From a virus: a stretch of 64,000 bases of DNA. The position numbers were made by a program, and so were the translations under genes. Numbering within the stretch: the first letter of the stretch is position 1; every line of letters begins with the position of its first letter. Below the pieces are notes generated by a model. It was not told the DNA's origin, ran no database searches, and saw only the letters and a program-made list of their open reading frames with translations. The stretch is from IMG/VR virus record IMGVR_UViG_3300025087_000048, positions 1-64,000 of that record. One strand, written 5' to 3'. This document shows, in pieces, positions 61,837-64,000 of the stretch.

Positions 61837-61980
61837 TCACGACTCCCACTTGATGGGACCACGCGTATGCTGGCCCGGATGGCCCTGAGCCCGCTGGCAC
61901 TGATACTCAATCGCCGTTTTTCCCTCTGCTCGTTCTACCGTCGATGCCTGACACCGCGTTTCCTTTCGAGGTCGAGTCAT
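61837..61980 (-). CDS. 47-aa Cys/His microprotein
   Basis: A GGAGGTGA site is optimally placed before ATG 61980. Contains C..C..H..H spacing (RCQASTVERAEGK, then YQCQRAQGHPGQHT), a plausible mini zinc-binding site. It is short but has an excellent ribosome binding site and lies alone in its gap. Function unknown. Confidence 0.6.
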   Translation of the reverse strand: MTRPRKETRCQASTVERAEGKTAIEYQCQRAQGHPGQHTRGPIKWES

Positions 61981-61994
61981 GTTGTCACCTCCTT

Positions 61995-62480
61995 TTAGAA
62001 ATATTTGATTGATCCATCACTGAGAAGATACGTTCCTGATGCGGCATTTTGAAGCTGTCCCAAAGACCAGTTCACCTGCCCTTGACCCTGGGGTGTTGCT
62101 GTTCCCAATCCAGTGAATGACCCGATAATGCTCCCCCCGACATTTGATGTTGAGAACGTGCCGAGCGAATGACTAGAACCGTAACGAATATTCAATCCGA
62201 GCGTCTCCAGTTTTTGTGGAGTAATCGGACTAATCTGATCTGCTTTCTTGTTTTTCTCATGGCGTTCTTTGATCTTGTCAAGGTGTCCTGCACGTAAATC
62301 ATCCAGATCCCGCTTGATCAGTTGGGCTGTTTCCACCGCCTCTTTCCGTGTTTTTTCTGCTTTATGCAACGCTTCCAGAGCCTGTTTCACCAATACTTTT
62401 ACTTCATCCACCCGATCTTTCTTCAGAGCTTTGACGGCTTCTCGATAGGCTTCCTGATTGTCCTTCGCTGACATTTCCAT
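61995..62480 (-). CDS. coiled-coil protein, 161 aa
   Basis: ATG 62480 is preferred over an upstream ATG because GAAAGGGG lies before it. Residues 1-80 are a highly charged coiled coil (VKVLVKQALEALHKAEKT; DLDDLRAGHLDKIKERHE). The C-terminal half is Gly/Ser/Thr-rich and beta-like (GSIIGSFTGLGTATPQGQG). Could be a trimeric fibre or head protein. No specific family recognised. Confidence 0.65.
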   Translation of the reverse strand: MEMSAKDNQEAYREAVKALKKDRVDEVKVLVKQALEALHKAEKTRKEAVETAQLIKRDLDDLRAGHLDKIKERHEKNKKADQISPITPQKLETLGLNIRYGSSHSLGTFSTSNVGGSIIGSFTGLGTATPQGQGQVNWSLGQLQNAASGTYLLSDGSIKYF

Positions 62481-62528
62481 CTTCGCCCCTTTCCCACGCA
62501 TTATGGGAGGCGTGGACTTCGATTTATG

Positions 62529-62605
62529 TGGTCAGGGTAGGAGGCTTTGATCCTCCGACCCCCGCGCCCCAGACGCGGTGCGCTCCCAGGCTGCGCCATA
62601 CCCTG
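62529..62605 (-). tRNA. tRNA-Pro (anticodon UGG)
   Basis: Full cloverleaf on the minus strand. Acceptor CAGGGTA/TACCCTG, D stem GCGC/GCGC, anticodon stem CCGCG/CGCGG with loop TCTGGGG (anticodon TGG, reading CCA and CCN), T stem GGAGG/CCTCC, A discriminator and encoded CCA. The T loop is ATCAAAG rather than TTCRANY, a minor deviation. Phages often carry tRNAs to compensate for differences in codon use. Confidence 0.92.
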
Positions 62606-62617
62606 ATCCAACATGGG

Positions 62618-62649
62618 CCTATAGAAACACATGAAAACGAATAAGTCAA
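62618..62649 (-). promoter_or_regulatory. possible promoter upstream of tRNA-Pro
   Basis: TTGACT (62649-62644) and TATAGG (62623-62618) on the minus strand, 20 bases apart, slightly wider than the 17-base optimum. A start about 8 bases beyond would fall just before the tRNA. Weak match, offered only as a candidate. Confidence 0.3.
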
Positions 62650-62686
62650 GGAATTTTTCCACGGGATCTACAGGGCAATAATACAG

Positions 62687-63127
62687 TTAAATACCGCCTC
62701 GATCCAACGTACCAATATCCAGCACGGCATGCAACAATTCATGCCAGTAGACTTCCCACTGTCGTTGTTTTGTCAAGCTCTTGTCGATGTAAATCGTTCG
62801 TTCTGTATCTACCCACGCACCAGCAGAAGCTCTGCGTATATGCTTATACATGTAGTTTCTACTTGAGTTCTTACTTGCTGTAGCCCAAAGGGCTACATGG
62901 TTGTTGCCTATAACAACTCTGTTTCTGTTTATACTTGTTGGGGCCCGTAGGGCCCCTGCATGTTGTTTTTGCTTGCTGTTGTTCAGAAGACGAGCTTTGC
63001 TCTTGCTTCTTTGAAGAGCTTTTGATTCGTTTGTAATACTTGCTAATTCCGTGGGTGTTACAAGCTTTACGTGTAGTACATAGCCTCTGCCTATGTTCTT
63101 TCTCTTGGGAAGCTTATGGTATTTCAT
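62687..63127 (-). CDS. HExxH metallopeptidase-like protein with in-frame hairpin insertion
   Basis: One hundred and forty-six residues. WHELLHAVLDIG near the C-terminus has the HExxH motif (His129, Glu130, His133). Flanking sequence before it, GAWVDTERTIYIDKSL, is typical of small phage zincins. Between about residues 30 and 102 the sequence is an unusual run of Lys, Ser, Asn, Arg and Gln, encoded by a string of perfect DNA hairpins. Compact relatives would be about 70 residues shorter, so this looks like an insertion that kept the frame. The gene overlaps its upstream neighbour. Confidence 0.65.
   Translation of the reverse strand: MKYHKLPKRKNIGRGYVLHVKLVTPTELASITNESKALQRSKSKARLLNNSKQKQHAGALRAPTSINRNRVVIGNNHVALWATASKNSSRNYMYKHIRRASAGAWVDTERTIYIDKSLTKQRQWEVYWHELLHAVLDIGTLDRGGI
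62823..63016. repeat. cluster of perfect small hairpins
   Basis: In about 194 bases I find eight hairpins, each with perfect stems and loops of 3-6 bases. In plus-strand order: GCAGA/TCTGC, GTATA/TATAC, GTAG/CTAC, TGTAGCCC/GGGCTACA (62879-62897), GTTGTT/AACAAC (62900-62917), GGGGCCC/GGGCCCC (62940-62956), GAGC/GCTC and CTTC/GAAG. Linkers are T-rich with repeated ACTTG or TTGCT. Further weaker inverted repeats follow to about 63.1 kb (ACATAG/CTATGT). This resembles palindromic elements inserted in genes of some bacteria. Confidence 0.7.
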
Positions 63128-63434
63128 ATGTGTTTTGCTCCTGTTCTTGCTTTGTTTTAGATTCTAGTTCTTGTATATAATATGTATGTATATTGCCTTG
63201 CCCTACTTGTATTCTACTGTTTTGCTGCTGTAGATATTCATATACTTGTATACGAGCTCTATCCCCCGGGCAATATTTCATCTCAATGACCTGTTCAAGA
63301 CTTTGATTTGGTACTACTCGACCCTCAATCGGCGTGGTGAAGAGGGCAAAGGCCGTGCACACCAGCCAGGCAGCACCCCCGAATATGCCACTGTGCGGCC
63401 CACAAATGCCCCAGGATCGACGTTTCCACCCCAT
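63114..63434 (-). CDS. membrane/exported protein, 106 aa
   Basis: GGGAGATAGC site before ATG. The N-terminus is a hydrophobic segment (GIFGGAAWLVCTAFALF), then a linker, then a Lys/Gln-rich region that resembles the hairpin-encoded stretch of the next gene (ELESKTKQEQEQNTYE). It could be an inner-membrane protein with a periplasmic tail. Overlaps the next gene by 14 bases. Confidence 0.55.
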   Translation of the reverse strand: MGWKRRSWGICGPHSGIFGGAAWLVCTAFALFTTPIEGRVVPNQSLEQVIEMKYCPGDRARIQVYEYLQQQNSRIQVGQGNIHTYYIQELESKTKQEQEQNTYEIP

Positions 63435-63490
63435 CCCGCTATCTCCCTATTGCCAGCCTGTCGATCGTTGATCCTGGAGGCTCCTGGAGA

Positions 63491-63583
63491 TTATCCCGAT
63501 CTCCCAAGGATGAACCCAATATACCAGCAGATTCCACCGGCAATCAAAATTATGGCAGCCATGCCTTGGAAGGTGCAGAGCAT
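63491..63583 (-). CDS. 30-aa single-helix membrane peptide
   Basis: ATG after a GTACGAGCT stretch; only a weak ribosome binding site. The core is one hydrophobic helix (MAAIILIAGGICWYIGFILG). It occupies the gap between two genes where nothing else is coded. Could be a small lysis or regulatory peptide, or chance. Confidence 0.35.
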   Translation of the reverse strand: MLCTFQGMAAIILIAGGICWYIGFILGRSG

Positions 63584-63607
63584 AGCTCGTACATACGCGC
63601 GTTGTTA

Positions 63608-64000
63608 TTACGAGTCAATAGTGGCAGTTCTTACGGTTGTATCCTGCGCTGAATATTCATGGGGGCAACGGCCATGGAGATGTCGTGGTCCAGTATCTTT
63701 GGCCTTATGGCAGTTAAAACATAGGATCTGGAATCCATCTGGATATTGATGTTGCTTGAGCCAGCGTCCAATATGTTGGCGGACCATCCAAGATGTTCGA
63801 CGGTGTTCCCCACCCCCACCTTTGATATGGTCAAACGTTAAAAATACAGGTTCTGTTTCGCCACAGCAAACGCATTGTCCACCATAGATTTGAAGTGTTT
63901 CAAGTTTTATTGTCCAATCCGTGGATGGTTTTCCTCCTTGACGTTTATATCGTGCCTCGTTTTGTGCATCACATAGTCGGCAATAGGCTCGAAATCCAGC
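63608..64000 (-). CDS. HNH endonuclease, 5' end outside window
   Basis: The frame is open from the right edge to the TAA at 63608, giving at least 130 residues. CRLCDAQNEARYK, CVCCGE, LTFDHIKGGGGEHRR and LCFNCHKAK in that order make a zinc-stabilised HNH nuclease, like those often found in phage packaging or homing contexts. The start is upstream of the window. It would be the first gene in this transcription direction seen here. Confidence 0.85.
   Translation of the reverse strand, partial: AGFRAYCRLCDAQNEARYKRQGGKPSTDWTIKLETLQIYGGQCVCCGETEPVFLTFDHIKGGGGEHRRTSWMVRQHIGRWLKQHQYPDGFQILCFNCHKAKDTGPRHLHGRCPHEYSAQDTTVRTATIDS

Noticed and set aside
1-64000. CRISPR array, integrase, repressor or attachment site
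   Set aside because: I saw no direct repeats of array type, no recombinase motif and no tRNA-end duplication; nothing supports a temperate life style in this window.

Overview
The window is part of a large tailed bacteriophage genome (virus or metagenomic viral contig; class Caudoviricetes). From about 3.6 kb to the right edge almost every gene lies on the minus strand in one long, tightly packed module. Adjacent genes usually share ATGA, TAATG or TGATG junctions. A P22/T7-type podovirus-like particle is suggested by a large terminase, a portal, a Gly/Pro-rich set of head accessory proteins, a scaffold, a coat protein, a tail adaptor, a stabilization-like tail protein and two very long internal (ejection-type) proteins. 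A lipobox-bearing o-spanin candidate and a SleB-type lysin point to a Gram-negative host. No integrase, repressor or attachment site was seen.

Layout. 1-3706 (+): fourteen short genes, mostly of unknown role, several with Cys-rich zinc-ribbon patterns; probably the accessory/early side. 3647-9586 (-): dNMP kinase, collagen-like protein, lysis genes and a GC-rich propeller protein. 9583-23455 (-): internal virion and tail proteins, a GNAT-like protein, and a tail-fibre-like gene abutting an HNH gene. 23544-25135: a cobalamin-type radical SAM gene with a frameshifted start and a truncated duplicate of its N-terminus. 25139-28230: a GC-rich tail/spike island. 28352-30063: coiled-coil and decoration-like proteins, including a tandem duplicate pair. 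30086-43717: a glycan cassette with a GDP-mannose 3,5-epimerase-like enzyme, a UDP-sugar-dehydrogenase-like enzyme, a CDP-paratose 2-epimerase-like enzyme, four glycosyltransferase genes (one a large multi-domain fusion), a methyltransferase and an intein-interrupted B12-type radical SAM enzyme. 43734-63 kb: LamG-like protein, terminator, a second duplicate pair, head genes, portal, TerL, phosphoesterase, polyvalent protein, two HExxH-type proteins and a tRNA-Pro.

The most striking features are: (i) three independent LAGLIDADG inteins, in the terminase, a metallophosphoesterase and the radical SAM enzyme, the last using the third iron-sulfur cysteine of the radical SAM motif as its +1 splice nucleophile; (ii) four free-standing homing-type endonucleases; (iii) a 13.6-kb sugar/radical SAM cassette embedded in the virion operon, which by position could modify virion surface proteins; (iv) a run of perfect small hairpins inserted in frame in a metallopeptidase-like gene at 62.8-63.0 kb. 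Functions are inferred from motifs and gene order only; no database search was possible.
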